A stretch of DNA of 64,000 bases, from the NCBI GenBank assembly GCA_030268105.1, contig BSDZ01000008.1:2294001-2358000 (forward strand), written 5' to 3'. Position numbers and translations under genes: made by a program. The DNA is from Volvox africanus. Taxonomy: Eukaryota > Chlorophyta > Chlorophyceae > Chlamydomonadales > Volvocaceae. Positions 1 through 24,600 of this stretch are shown in pieces. The notes beneath the pieces are model-generated. The model saw nothing but the letters and a program-made list of their open reading frames with translations. It did no database searches and had not been told where the DNA came from. Numbering within the stretch: position 1 is the first letter of the stretch; each line of letters starts with the position of its first letter.

Positions 1-838
1 CCTGCTCGGTTCCCAATACTGTGCCATCGGATGGGTCCAGGAGCTGCGGACAACAAGAGGCAATCGGGCGATTGACGCGTGATGAATCACCTTCTAACAT
101 GTCATTGGAAGACATGCATTGAGGATTACCCTTGCAGTTTCGCGAGCGTGTGCTTGTGTGTCTTTGTGCGTGTGCGTCTGCGCAGGTGCATGTTGAGCGA
201 TAACGATGTGAATGACGATAATCACAGCGCGAAACCCCGGCATGGTTTGCAACCAACGACTGCCACCATTGATGATTTCCCCGTATGAAATACCCCGCTC
301 GTGAAGAACGATCAACATGAACCCCCACCGCTCCTAGAGGTAGGAAACGTACCAGACGGCGCCCAAAAGAGTCCGAATTCAGTACGCGGAACCTTACCTG
401 AAGCTCTCCATTCTGTAACAAGAGTATCCTTTCCTGGCTGTCATCTGAAGCTGCAAGTCCGGCTAGTGAAGGAACAGCTGTACTGCTCAGCACTTTGCGC
501 TGCCAGAGTAAATTGCCCTCCAGATCGAAGGCCCTCAGGTAGCCTTCCGCCACTGTGACAAAATTAGATGATTTGGGAAGCAAAATAGCTGCAGGAGAAT
601 CGGAAGTGCTGCCCAGAGCCTTCCGCCAGGCGAGGCTGCCATCGCGTAAGTTCAAGCAGCCGACTACTGATTGTGCGGTGGCGACACACACCCGCGGCTT
701 TGACGGGTGAAATGATGCACTAGAAACCAATCCAATGTGTTGCCGATACCAATCGTAAGTACCCGCTTGGTCCTCAAACATCGCAGTGGCCCCTTCCACA
801 GCCGCCAGGGCCGCTAACATACATAGGATCAGTTTCAT
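1..838 (-). CDS. EMC1: EMC1, ER membrane protein complex subunit 1 (5' part, runs off the window)
   Basis: Subunit of the ER membrane complex, which inserts transmembrane segments into the ER membrane. The start ATG (838-836) is followed by a signal peptide (MKLILCMLAALAAVEG) and then the family's N-terminal motif MFEDQAGTYDWYRQHIG, with PQQ/WD-like beta-propeller blades after it (VCVATAQSVVGCLNLRDG, SLAWRKAL, YLRAFDLEGNLLWQ). Exon 1 is 838-398, with donor GTAAGG after NGELQ. Exon 2 starts at 43 after CCGCAG and reads LLDPSDGTVLGTEQ, in phase, to the edge. The 354 bp between them also has no stop in this frame, so retention cannot be excluded, but its translation is not EMC1-like. The gene lies downstream of the SRCR protein gene on the same strand. 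Identification rests on remembered family motifs and is strong. Confidence 0.88.
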   Translation of the reverse strand, partial: MKLILCMLAALAAVEGATAMFEDQAGTYDWYRQHIGLVSSASFHPSKPRVCVATAQSVVGCLNLRDGSLAWRKALGSTSDSPAAILLPKSSNFVTVAEGYLRAFDLEGNLLWQRKVLSSTAVPSLAGLAASDDSQERILLLQNGELQVRFRVLNSDSFGRRLVRFLPLGAVGVHVDRSSRAGYFIRGNHQWWQSLVANHAGVSRCDYRHSHRYRSTCTCADAHAQRHTSTRSRNCKGNPQCMSSNDMLEGDSSRVNRPIASCCPQLLDPSDGTVLGTEQ

Positions 839-2332
839 TGTTCTTTTCAAACTTGAAGTAAGCATTACTTCAAGAACAGAGCGTACAAAGAGAAAGTGGA
901 CATTTTCAGTAGAGGTTGTAACAAAATCGTTCCCTAATGGTACTCCATTATATAAAACAAAACAATCCAATGCCTGACGGAGTACCATAGAGGTAATTTT
1001 GGTCTTTGGTAATTTGGCTTTGACAGGCACCGTTAGTTGCCGTTAGACCAACGGTCGTCAACATGCCAATCCCATGAAGGCGCGCATGCTCATTAACAGC
1101 AAAGCGAACCGTATGATAGTAACAATTCAGGAATTTTGCCCTAAGGAGACAACAATTTGTGTCATCAGCTTGCCATTTTTCTTCCGTTCCATCGTGCCAG
1201 CCAGAGCTGCTCTTGGTACCAGCAAACAATTACAATTACATAACCGCTAAAGTGTTTATTAATCTGCGCCGTGTCTTTGTAGTTTACGCTACGTTATGTA
1301 CGTCGTGTATTGCTCAAACACGATCGCTCAAACCGGTTCCGTGAGTAGCAAGAGATTTTGTGTGCCAGAATGTACATTTCGTACCATAGTCTATGTACGG
1401 CGCTCTTGATTACCAAGCGAACACATGTGCTGCATAAATCACTCTCATCCATCATTCATCCTAACCTACCTGCATGCTGACAGAAATTTGTGGAAGCACC
1501 GTCGAGCAATTACCAAGGGGGACAGAGGAGTGAATGATTTTTCAAATCGTCGGTTCGTGCACAACATGAATGGCCTACATGCTTTGGCTTTCATCCCGAT
1601 ACTCTATATACAGGGTTCCAGCGCGGCCACCGTCAGTCCGCAACATCCATACCCAATAAGAAAGGCACGCGCTGAAATAGACACTCGCACACACATAAAT
1701 ACGCACGCTTTCTTCCTGCTGCTTCATTCCAACATAACAATGACAATGGCATCATAGAAGTCCAGGTCACTACAACCAACGGCAGTTTAGGCAAAATACC
1801 GCATCCACTATCCTTCGCCAATACTTAGGACTTTGGACGCGCGCTGTGCGTCGTGTTCTACGTCTTGTATACCATAGCGCATACCAGCGCCCCGCTTCAA
1901 ATTAATGCGTGCATAGTCGCGAACAATACCGCTTTTAGGTGTGATGAGAAATCAGCGTTTCAATCATAGCATTACCGCGGAGCATGGCCGTCTTCACAAA
2001 AAACACCACACACACAAAGGTTCAGTACCCCGTTTCTTATTCCACCCAGGAGAAGTTATTGATGCCAGAGAAAACTGAGTCCCAGCAAATAAGCCCCAAA
2101 GAAAACGTCATCAAAGCAAACTGGTCTGAACATAAAAAGGATAAGCCTGCAAGCTGGCAGCGACAAATCAACTTTTTGAACGGTTATGTGGAAGATGCCA
2201 TGAATCCTTGGATTTGGCCGTCCGTTTCAGGAAAAGAAACAGGCTTGGGCAAGTAGCCCAAACGTATCAACATAAACCTAAGATTTGCACATCGAGTTCG
2301 GCGCATGATTACGCGAGGGCACCTCAATTGGC
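839..2332. other. Intergenic region: EMC1 upstream region and 3' flank of the SRCR gene
   Basis: No convincing gene. Two overlapping-type TGTAA motifs on the minus strand (TTACA at 1230-1234 and 1236-1240) could be poly(A) signals for the gene ending at 2333, which would give a 3' UTR of about 1.1 kb. The EMC1 promoter should lie just above 838. The short open frames here (for example 1425-1757 and 1984-2256, plus strand) show no family resemblance. Confidence 0.4.
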
Positions 2333-14085
<11,753 letters not shown>

Positions 14086-15119
14086 CTCAGCTGTTCTTAT
14101 TGAATATTACATAAACATCGTCAGTTCTTGTTTGTGTCAAACGAAACCCTCAACCAGCACACTCGTTACCGAGGGTAATCAAGCGCTACCTGTGCCACCT
14201 TCCAAATAATAAAGTTTCACTAGATGCGTGATCATGGGCAAGAGTATAAGCAAACGTGTTCTCATCATAAGGGGTGTTTAGTCCAGTATTGTCGTATTAT
14301 TAGGCCGGCATCTCATCAAAAGGGGGGAGGTCTTCCATTTCATGATCTATAATCCACAGCTTCTCAAGTTTTGTCTATCGTTAAAGCTTCATTTAAAGGT
14401 TCATTAGGCAATTTTTGGAAAATTGCCAAAGTCACTGATGTGTGATACCTTTTCCGAAACGTGTGATTACTCATCGAGCAGGTGAGAGATGTCATGCATC
14501 CTAACTTAAATATGACTTATGTCTGGGCGTGTCACACTCGGGGGCCCCACTCTTCCCCGGCCCGCGACGATTTGCCCCGTTAAACTGTGCCTTTATTATT
14601 TCACGTGTCAGGTTTTACGCTTCAAGTCCACATATCATCAGCACCTTCGAGCCCATCGTCCTCCTAGCGCTTGATGAATGCGCAGCTCCACTTATCCAGG
14701 TGGCAAGGCGCAGAGGCGGCAAAAAGAGAGCATTTCATACGGATGGAAGAGGATGAAGCCGCAGGCGGCAAGGGAATACATCTTTGCTCCATACATGCAT
14801 TCCGGGGCCAGACGTCCTGCTCTATGTAGCCGCTATTGGTGTGGAGCGAACAGTCCAACAACCTGACGTCCGCAGCAATGGCGGGAGATGCCAGATGACC
14901 GTTGCGACATCAGCAGCTCCGCGGGCGCCGCCGTTCCACACAGTACGGACGACATAGTGCTACTGCCAGCTTCATGCGAGAGAGAATAGAACCGCAGCTA
15001 TAATGGCGGCGGCGGCGATATTTGCGCAGCTGCAGACAACGACGACGGCTGGGTATATATATATGTAGCGAAGTGGCGACCGCAGTGGCTGCCCCGGAAG
15101 GAGGGGCGGGAGCACAAGG
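14086..15119. other. Upstream region of the SRCR gene; no gene seen
   Basis: Should contain the promoter of the minus-strand gene starting at 14085. No convincing coding sequence or RNA was found. The short open frames at 14529-14866 do not resemble known families. Confidence 0.4.
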
Positions 15120-16033
15120 TTATCACCGCCAGCTGCGGCATGACCGTTAAGCAGCTGCTGGGCCTGATGCCCTACATATCGCTGACCCCGCCCTGGCGAG
15201 CCACATGTCGGACTGCTGCCTTGAGCCCTTCTTTGCGCTGTCCTGGTTCTTGACCTGGTGGGCCCATGAACTGGACGAGCTGCCAACTGCAGCGCGGCTA
15301 TTCGACTTCTTCTTGGCCACCCACCCGCTAATGCCGCTGTACCTTGGGGCCGTGGCGATGCGCAGTCAGCGCGCCAGCCTGCTGGCGTGCGAAGACATGC
15401 CGAAGCTGCATTCCACCCTGATGAACCTGAAACTGGTGGCTGTCAACGGCGATGGTGATTATGAAGGCGCTGGGAGGAGGAGCAAGGGGAATGGGGCTGG
15501 GGGGACATCGATGGGAGGTATGGCGGGTGTGGTGGTACTGCTCAAGGAGTTGCTCCGTCAGGCAGAGCAGTTATGGCTTGCGAAGCCACCGCACGAGCTG
15601 GTACCGCTTCGGGCTGTCCACGGGTCGCTGCCTTCTCAGCAGCGGCTGCGCGAGCGTCGCTTCGCTTATGGCAACTCCACAGCTGCGGGCCGTACCAGCG
15701 GGCGCAGGGATGGTGACATGGGCGACGGCGAGGTGGCCGTGGCGTTGACTGCGTGCGTGGCGCATGCAGCAAGGATGGAGGGCAAACCGGCGTTGTGGAA
15801 GGTACCGAATACGGTGCCAGCGGAATGGCCGGACGGCGCGGATGGCGATGGCGAAAACCCAGGGCGGGCAGTCAGGGCTCGGGCGCATCCTCAGCCGGGC
15901 CAGCAGCGTATTGGGCGCAAGTAGGCCACGCCGGGCGCTACTGTCGACGGCGCTGTTGGCGGGGGTGTACGTGGCGGCAGCAGTGGCTATTGGATACGCC
16001 ACGCCCTCCCGAACGACGGCTGGGCATCACTAA
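15120..16033 (+). pseudogene. TBC1D20/Gyp8-like Rab-GAP fragment with frameshifts
   Basis: Resembles the C-terminal half of TBC1D20-type Rab GTPase-activating proteins. The piece MTVKQLLGLMPYI (15160-15198) leads into DPALASHMSDCCLEPFFALS in another frame, needing a 1-base shift near 15180. It continues with FLTWWAHELDELP, ARLFDFFLATHPLMPLYLG and LACEDMPKLHSTL, then WLAKPPHELVP. A hydrophobic segment typical of the family's C-terminal anchor (RRALLSTALLAGVYVAAAVA, about 15926-15985) lies in a third frame and ends at the stop at 16033. No upstream TBC exons with the catalytic motifs were found. The best reading is a 5'-truncated, frameshifted copy; an unresolved intron or assembly errors are alternatives. 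Confidence 0.6.
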
Positions 16034-19000
16034 GAGGCAGGGTTTGACGGAGGTCTGCGTACGTAGATGTGCGTTGGTCCAAAATGGCGCAGGGGTTTGT
16101 AAAGGGCATCTGGTGAAAGTGTAGGCCTGTGTGTGTGAGAATTAGAGAACCGCTTAGTGCACGATGCGCCTTGTCATACGATGTGAACGCTTTTCCATGA
16201 AACCTAGTAGGCTGTCAAAAGGCCATACGGGTTCACGGAGCAATTTCTGGGGTGGGCCGAGGTGTGTGAAGCGTGATCGACGGCTGGAATTGCAAAACCC
16301 CTGGCGTCATCAATCCCATGGTTGAGGGAAAACCTCAGAGCTCGTTACACTTTTTCGGTGATGGCGATGAACGTGGGCATAAATAAGAGTGGCCCGTTCA
16401 GGATATGGTCCCACCGTGACCATCTCGAGGTCATGGAAGAGCATCGGAAGCTATGGGTGGCGGCTGGAAACCAGGGGGCGGTGTATGAGGGCCTGCGCTT
16501 TCACACAGCGGATGGACAGCGAGTGCCCGACCTCTGGCATTACTACCCATTCAGACCGAGGCGCTCTTCCTCCGGAAGGCATTGACGCGAAGTGTAAGGT
16601 GCGATAGTTCAAGCATCTCCCGCGCTTCGAAGACCTCATGAGCGGCCTGCGTAACAACTCCGTGTCTGAGGACGACCTAGCATGGCGTGTTGCTCTAATG
16701 GGCTGTACGACGCCCGGATGCGTCAGGTTATTCATTGGGAGCATGTAAGGCTGAGTGAAGGAAAGGTGCCTAGTGAGTCCATCTGGACGGTGCCGTTTGT
16801 GATTGACGCGGCGTAATGCTTTTACAGGACCAAGCAACTCATCATGAGGTCCATGGCCACGGAGGAGGGCACAGAGTCCAAGCACGGCCGCACCATCACC
16901 TTGAACACCACAGCGGGTCCGATCATCATCCTGATGAGAAAGCTGGAGCCCTCGTCAATAAATGGCTCGCTGCACAAACCCCTAACGCCACGCCGAGTGG
17001 TGGCAATACCGCTACAAAAGCCTCGTCCAGAAACTCTGTCTCAACCAGCATGTCACGTGATGGCAGGGTGAATATTGTTCGCCTAGCGGCGGCAGGAGGG
17101 CGTGGTGGACAGGCCGCGACCAGCCAACCGGGCAGCTTTAGCGGCAAGCCCTGCACCTACACGCGATGCCTGGGACAATGAGCGGTGCATGCTGAAACTA
17201 GTGTTGGACGAAGCCGCTTGATGAGGGCCGACACATGGCCCGTTCCATCAGTACTTCGTGGCATAAGGCATAAGGCAGCACGCGCCCAACAAGGCAAGGT
17301 CACAAAGCCAGGACTCATTCCTCTGGATAGTGATGACTGGTTACGCCCTTCCTTTAGCCATCGCGCGAGTAATCACAAAGCATACGTCACGACACCTCTT
17401 GTCAGGACAGATGGTTTTAATAGTCGGCAGAATGTCGTTAACAAGCGACAGAACGTAGTAGCTATCTGCCAGAAGGCCTCCCAAGATGTGTCGAGTAGTA
17501 GCTTTTTGCATCTTTGCAAGGTGCCGTACACTGTACGACTGCTACATCGTAAGCCAAGAGATGCTCCCTGTCGACCCTGAAAATTGCACCGCAAACCTAA
17601 CGTCCCGCCAGGGTATTATGTTAGGTGTGCAAAATGATGCGTACTGTGTTGTGTTGTCGGACCCTGGCGAACCTGCAACAACCCAACCAGTCGCATGTAT
17701 CGCATTTCTTTTCAACGAATTCCTTACCTTGCCTTGCCGCGTGTGCATTATGGCTGCTTAAGGTTGTGTGCTCCCACTGTCGCAGGCACCAGGTTCGCAG
17801 CAAGGGTTTTGTTATAACAGAAGCATGGGCTGGAGCACTTCAGCTGGCGGCTTTAGCGGTCCCGGTACCTGTGTTTTTAACCGTCTGGTCATAGGTCATG
17901 TGCCTCCGAGCCTCTCCAACGCTTGCCTCCAGTCACTAGGTGAAGTCGTGTGAAATCTGAAAATTATTTACACAGAAAACATCTGTGAAATGTTTACACC
18001 AGCATGATGGATAGAATCCAGTGCAACATTTCGATAAAATCTTTATGCTGCATTTTTTTGTCCATTAACTTTTGTTTAAGACAAGATCACAAGATGCGCT
18101 CAATCAAGGTTCGTTATTCAGCGCACTCACAAAACACACCTCAACAGCAATCATGTCTGTCGCAACCTGAAAATCCTATACGTGGCAAGCGGGGAAGGTC
18201 CAGATTAGATCCATCTAAATCCAGCCGGACTTTTGCAAGGCGGTAAGGTCAGGGCAGAGATTGTCCAGATCCATTGCGGCGTGAGCCGGAAGGGGGATGA
18301 ATCTGAGGGACGATAACGTTTCGAGTTGGTCCGGGATCATCAGCGCATGATGGGATGAGCATAATCATCCACAGTGGTGTGCTCGTGCCCAAACCATGAC
18401 TAAAGAAGTCTTTAGTCATGCGCCCCCGATCGAAATGAGGATGAAGGTTGCACGCCCCCGACGTTAATAATTCATAGCATGTGAATTATCATCGACACTG
18501 CGCACCATATCAATAATATATACCTTTGCACGTTCCATTCGCACGGCGTAATTGTCGCAACGGCGACTCATGAATGATAGTAAGGACGCGTTTTTGAGCC
18601 CATGCGCTGCGTGGTAGGTTTCAGGGGTCAAACATGGCCCTGTTCAGCTTAGTAGGAGCAACCCTCAAAATAATCATACCCATTTTGCCAATAATGCAAG
18701 AAGCGAACTAAGGATGGCACGTACATAACATACCTAACCATAACACCGACAACAACCAATAATGATCACCTCGGCAAACCAATTTACCGCGTATATGATT
18801 CCGGGGCGGATCATGGAATCACGCAGGTTGACGACCTGAGGAGCACCTGCTGGGACGATGATGGCGCCTGCTCTGCTTCTGCCCGCCAACAAAATTGCCA
18901 TGTAAGTCGGCGAAAATACCGCGGGAGGCTTGACAGCATCAAGGCCTAGCGAGGAGTTATGACTATTGAGATTTCGGTCATGCAGCTGAATTGATCTGCC

Positions 19001-19287
19001 GCGCTGAACCGCTCTGGAATCAACTTTGGACACAGACTACGGAACGTTGCATCGCGCTCCGCATGACACCTCAAAATAACACAGACCCATTTGCTGGACC
19101 CATGGACGGCCACGCTTCCAGGGGGTTACGGTTGTCGGCCTACACTCACCCCACCAACTCGAACGCCAATAACTATCCAACGATGGTTTTCGCCTAGCTA
19201 TTTCAACGGCATAACCGCGATAGGCCCGCTATTAGCGCCGACCTCCATGAATTGTACACGCAGAACTGAGCGCCGATGGCCCCTGGA
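16034..19287. other. No recognised gene
   Basis: Open frames at 16322-16607, 16816-17181, 17185-17580 and 18734-19033 (minus) show no family I recognise. The last one is hydrophobic and lies downstream of the stop of the minus-strand gene at 19288. A 12-bp perfect palindrome lies at 18395-18420. The stretch could hold decayed mobile DNA, but no terminal repeats were found. Confidence 0.35.
18395..18420. repeat. Perfect 12-bp inverted repeat with 2-nt spacer
   Basis: CATGACTAAAGA, spacer AG, then TCTTTAGTCATG. A short stem with practically no loop, outside any recognised gene. Confidence 0.9.
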
Positions 19288-21661
19288 TTACGGACAGCAA
19301 AACTTCTTCGCCGGCGAACCTTCGCATTCTCCGTAAAATGAGTTGTACGTCCAAGTTCCGCAATTGGAAGTGCAACCATACTGTGACAAGTATCGGGACG
19401 TTTGGGTCGCGGTAGGCGTTGCGCCATAGCAGTCCTTCAGGCCCGCACTGCAATAATTGACCAAGCCAGTCAGTAGAGAGCAGCTGTACGTCCCCGTGTT
19501 GGCGTCGGTGAGACCGGTGTGGTCAACAGGAGTACGGAAAGACGTGCCAATGGCGGACATTGAGCATGGCCCCGTGTTATCTTGGCCGCAATCAAGAGTT
19601 TCCCCACACTCGCCGCCCTCGCAGATGACGTCTACGATTTGTCCACAGCGAATTTGGCGAAACAAGAAGGGTATAGGTAGATCGATAGATAGAGAAGGGG
19701 AGGCCCCTAGGGATCCGAAAGACGGTTTATTTTCGCGAACTCCCAGGATAATCTGACAAGTCCTAATATCGCACATCAATCGATACAAAGAAGAGAGAAC
19801 CCAGACGTAGCGTTGCTTTCCAAACACCGAAAAAACATACTTGTTTCCTGTTCCTGTTTCCTGTTTCAGCCATACAAAGGACAAATAGAAACTCACGGCG
19901 TATAACTCTCGAGTTGCTAAGCACCTATTAAGACGAAATTCGCCAACGAGACCTTCAACCCTACACAGCATGTTTGCCCGAAAAAAAGCAAGAGGATGCG
20001 AGCGTTGCGTGGACTTACAGACTTGTGGCCTTATGGCGTCGTCGGCTAGACGGCGACCTTGCTGAGCAGCTGGCCTGGTGAAGACGTCCTCCAGCAGCGT
20101 TCCAGTCATATTGAACGGAGCAGACCATTCGTTGTTCTCCAAGATCAGCGTACCGGCCGCTGTGAGCACCTTGATAACATAGCCGCCACTGCTATTGGTG
20201 GGGACGCGAGCGATTCCTAGGATCGCCAGTGAGAAACTTGACTTGCTCGGGGTGACCAGCTGCGCCCACGCATTCAGAGGATCAGACAGAGGGTTCGGAA
20301 GGTGCTCTTCGGAAGCCTTGGATTTGCAATGGGGCTTGACGAGGTGTGAGCATGCGACTGATACATTCGGTTCGGCACTGCCTTACTTACCACGAGGTTC
20401 TGAAGGGTAACTAGCTTGTCGAAAGCCGTCCCGGTTGTCAGTAGACCAGGCGTCCGGATAGTGGATGTGGCCACAACTTCGGATGAATCGCGAGATACCA
20501 GCTTGGTGCCGGAGATGGTTAGGTCCAAGTTGGCAACCAACACCGGGGCCTGCTCCTTGTCGTTTGTCACAAGGATGCCGCCTTGCACCTGAGTTCACGA
20601 GCAGAGAGGCACATCCTCTTATTCCACATACTCATTCAACTCCTTGGCCTGTCAAGTGAACAACCTTCGGTCAATTGGAGCGCAGTTTATTTTGCTTGGG
20701 GCGCCACTGTTTTCATTACGTTTTTATTATTACTCACGTTCCATTTTCTATTTACTGTGTATGCACATTTCCTTATCCGTGCGTACGACTAAAACACAAA
20801 CACACGCACAAACATACCAACATGTAAGTCATGCAACTCAACGGGCTCTTATCCTTTGCTTGCTAGTTTATCTTTGAGTTCACCAACCGCGAAGGAAGCA
20901 ATGGCGTGCATGGCTAGTTCAAGGTATACGCATGTCCAGGACTGAATGAAACTCCAGCAGTGAAGCCTTTGAGGACGTCGTCGTGAATGCGCGCGTCAGG
21001 ACGTGGCAGCAATTGAAGCGTACCTTAGTATCCTTAAGCGCAGCGACCACAGCCCATGTCAACCCGAACATAGCACCAAGCAAGACTGCTGTAAAAACAG
21101 CGAGGATGATCAGCCCGATCTTGAAGGCCTTGGATTTGAACTTTTCGGCGACCAACGAGGTGACGATGGTTTGAATCTCGGTCGCATCGATACGTCCATC
21201 TGCGTGGGAAATCCGAAACAGCAGCGGACAGTCGGCACATTGAATTTCATCTTTGATGGTATATATGTCCGATTAGCCCCGACTAACTTGAAGCTTGTCA
21301 GCAACCTTAAGTATTGGATGAAGCCTGGGGACTTAGGGTGGTTGCGTAAGACGAAAGAAGATGGGTGGAAAGATAGATAAGGTTTAGTAGAGATAGTAAC
21401 ATAAGTAAAAAATGGAATGGGATGTTGGCTGGTGATGGCGGCAAAAGGCGGGTATGAGTTTTCAGCAAATTGCCTGTCGCGCCCGGGGCTGTTTTGCCTT
21501 GCGCAGCGTGGATGATGCTCAGCATAGAATGCATCAGTTCTTGAACTCCGGGGTCGCCGTACAGTGCGAAAAAGTCAACAAACAAATCCCTTCCGCCACG
21601 CAGACCTTACCCCCGTTATTGTCGAATTTCCTGAGGATATTCCGTGTAGGTGTGTTCACAC
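19288..21661 (-). CDS. EF-hand, transmembrane and Cys-rich protein (3' part; 5' end not found)
   Basis: Five consecutive exons join in phase: 21661-21611, 21199-21024, 20588-20391, 20304-20019 and 19631-19288 (stop TAA 19290-19288). Joining the first two gives a complete EF-hand loop, DNNGDGRIDATE. After KFKSKAFK comes one membrane span (IGLIILAVFTAVLLGAMFGL) ending WAVVAALKDTK. The rest looks extracellular: a beta-rich segment (LVANLDLTISGTKL), then a Cys-rich domain with ICEGGECGETLDCG, SLLTGLVNYCSAGLKDC and YGCTSNCGTWTYNSFYGEC, ending KKFCCP. I do not recognise a named family; the FGLTWAVVAALKDT pattern recalls a volvocine-specific family, from memory only. The region between exons 4 and 5 is also open in frame, so retention is possible. 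Upstream exons must lie above 21.7 kb. Confidence 0.6.
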
Positions 21662-24600
21662 CTGCGAAAGAGGACAGGCACATTGAAACCCAAATCGCAT
21701 GAATTATGACACAAGCTGGTACTCGCTGATTACTCCTACTTCAAGAGGGTAAGCGGCACAGCAAAGGAGCATATGACCCATACCCAAACTCGTCGAATGC
21801 ATTCAGTTTATGCCTCCGAATGATACCCCAAGTGTTTTCCAAGACTCACGTGCCAAAGTAATTTGGTTGGCGCGCCCGGGCGTGACGCGGTCGCCATATG
21901 CCGCCAAGTCGACCCTTAGCTCTGGCTCGCATCCTGCAAACTTACTTTCCGCCATCGCCGATGCTTTATCTGTGCCAACGGAGGGTTGTTCGTGGCGTTA
22001 CAGCGCAAGTGTGTCAAGATACCAGGTTGCGCCCAGCAAAGGCACTAACTTATGAGGCCAGATTTTCTTTTATTTACGAACTTCAAAATATGAATCTCAG
22101 ATAGCCCGGGCACATTAGTGCGTAACATCAGAACCCTTGAGGAACTCTTGAGGTCGCCGTCCCCGAAACGGCCCGTTTTGCTTCTTTCTAGAGGTACTCA
22201 AATGAATCTCTCGTACTGATACAATCAGCTTGGGCTATTGTAGTCATAGACGAGAAGCTGGCAATCAAAATAGTGATAAGCAAGTTCGCATACCCAGCAG
22301 GTGGGCGTAACCTCTCACGACAGGGATCCTTTGCGTACCTTGCATCATTCAGTTTAACAGTACTTGCAGCTACCCGCAGGATGATAAAGGAGTACTGAGC
22401 AATAAACTACCACGAACAAGTTCAACTTCAATGCAGACCAAAATATTTAGTTATCATTAAGAGTAAAAAATCTATGAGTATTGTTGCAGGAAATACTAGG
22501 CATACTATAATCGATGACATGTCGCGGCGGAATATGTACGGCGCGCACCCACTAAATAGGAAGTAAGTCCGCTGCAGCTTCAGTTAGGCAGCCCGTGACA
22601 AATTAATAAAAAATGAATAGTTATATCAATGTTGTAACACAATCCATGCGGGATCTACATCTTCTATGCATGCTTACGAAGCCCCGCAAAACTTCTAGCA
22701 TTGATCATAATCATGGAAGGGATAGCTACACATACAACGACGAATTATTCTGACAAAACCTCAGATGAATGGAATGCTACAGAGTCGCAAAGCCGTTCGG
22801 CCTGACCGCCTCAGGAAGTCCTTGAGAACCCTCTATCTGTTTACAGCGATGATGATCGTGGCGTAGTACGATGAATTCACAATTTAACAAATTCGTCTTA
22901 CATGATGAGGACGGAAGGCCTAACATGGACAGAAACGTAAAAAGGGCAATACACTCCGTATGCATCCTGCGTGCCCCGCTCATGCCCCAGGGTGGTTTTG
23001 TCGTTCGAACATCTAATCCTTGGTTTCCTTCAGAGTAATAGAACACGAACGGTTACAGACTTACGGCCTAATTACTAGAAGTGGATACGGGTGAGGTTTT
23101 TGAGTATATGGGCTTGACCACGTCGTGGAGGTATGTATCGCAGCTCTGGCATGGCCCAATTAATCGGATATTATCGAATTCATATTAGATTTAATCTTGC
23201 GATTACTTTGTTGTAATGCTATAACTATTTTTATCGGGCTCGAGTTTAGTGGTCCCTTCCGCTTCCTGGCGCGCTCGAGCCTTGCATGTGGTAAGAGCCC
23301 CTATGCATAAAGGTTATAAAAAATATATACGGATAGAATCTTTTGTGCACGAATAAACCCAGGTAAGATGCTATTATCTCTTACTTAAAAGCGATAGTAG
23401 CATTCATCCGTCCAGAAGCGCAAAAGCTGTTACGAAAAGGCTCAGCCATTAACTCCTGGACGTCATTGGATTTCGCGGTCCATCCTTAAAACTTATACTA
23501 ACGCAGTCACAACGTCAATGTACAGCGCAGATTATTAGAGTCCCGTCGACGATCAAGCCTAAACGTACGATTTTCCCCAATCAGATTATGCCTAAATAAC
23601 AAGCATTCCTAAACACTTACCACCAGCGCCAGCATACCTGATCGACATCAAGAGGTGCAATGTGCAAGTACATACAAGAACATTGTGCATTACACTTACA
23701 TGGGTTGCATTCCTTTGAACCTGCAACGTGCCTTGTACGATCGAGCCGAGGGACGCCAAGGACTGTTGGGCGTCTGAAAGGGCCTGACCATAACATGGAT
23801 CCCCGATCTTCCACGCAACGGAAAGTGCGGAAGATGTCCAGTGTCTAACTTTCCTGGGGACGTTGCAGGTAGGTGACGGCTCATCATTTCAGGTGAGGTG
23901 TGCAGAATGGTAACAGGCCTGCCGGCATCATGTTCATACGTTCATTAAAACCCCCACGGCACTTGGACCATCCTCCTTCCCTGGAGTAATGGTCGCGTAT
24001 TACATACCTTCATCCCTATCGGGGAGCAGGACGGAAAGTTAGTGGTAGGCGCAATACCAGCCAAGGGAGTCAAGCCGTTGTCGGCCGCTTAGTTTGGGGA
24101 GGATCTTATGGGACCTCCTTCTTTCTCGTAGAGGAATGCTGCTAGCGAGACATGGATATGAAGGTTTTTATTTCCGCACCCGAGCTCCTGGGCGCGATCC
24201 CCCACCCCCGAGGGTTTTGATCTCGCTCGATCCGATTCAACCCGTCTTGAAGGAGATTTGAGACGGTTATGGACATCCATTTTTTTACCTTAACAACAAG
24301 GAATCGCCGTTATGCTCTTCAGCGGGTTAGTAAGGGTATCGCCGGGCTACACATGTTGCGGTGATGTAGGACACCGATGCACATACGGGATCGTTACACG
24401 TTAGCTTGACCAGGTTTGACTGACGGTTGTTAGCAAAGCAAATCTATTCCAATTCGCTGGCGGACTTGCTTCGCTAACAACCGTCAGTCAATCTTGGTCA
24501 AACTAACGTGTAATGATCCCGTATGTGCATACTGGGCCCTGCTCTCAGTTGTAAACTCTGTAACTGTAACGAACGACCCAAGAAACGATTCCAGACGAAT

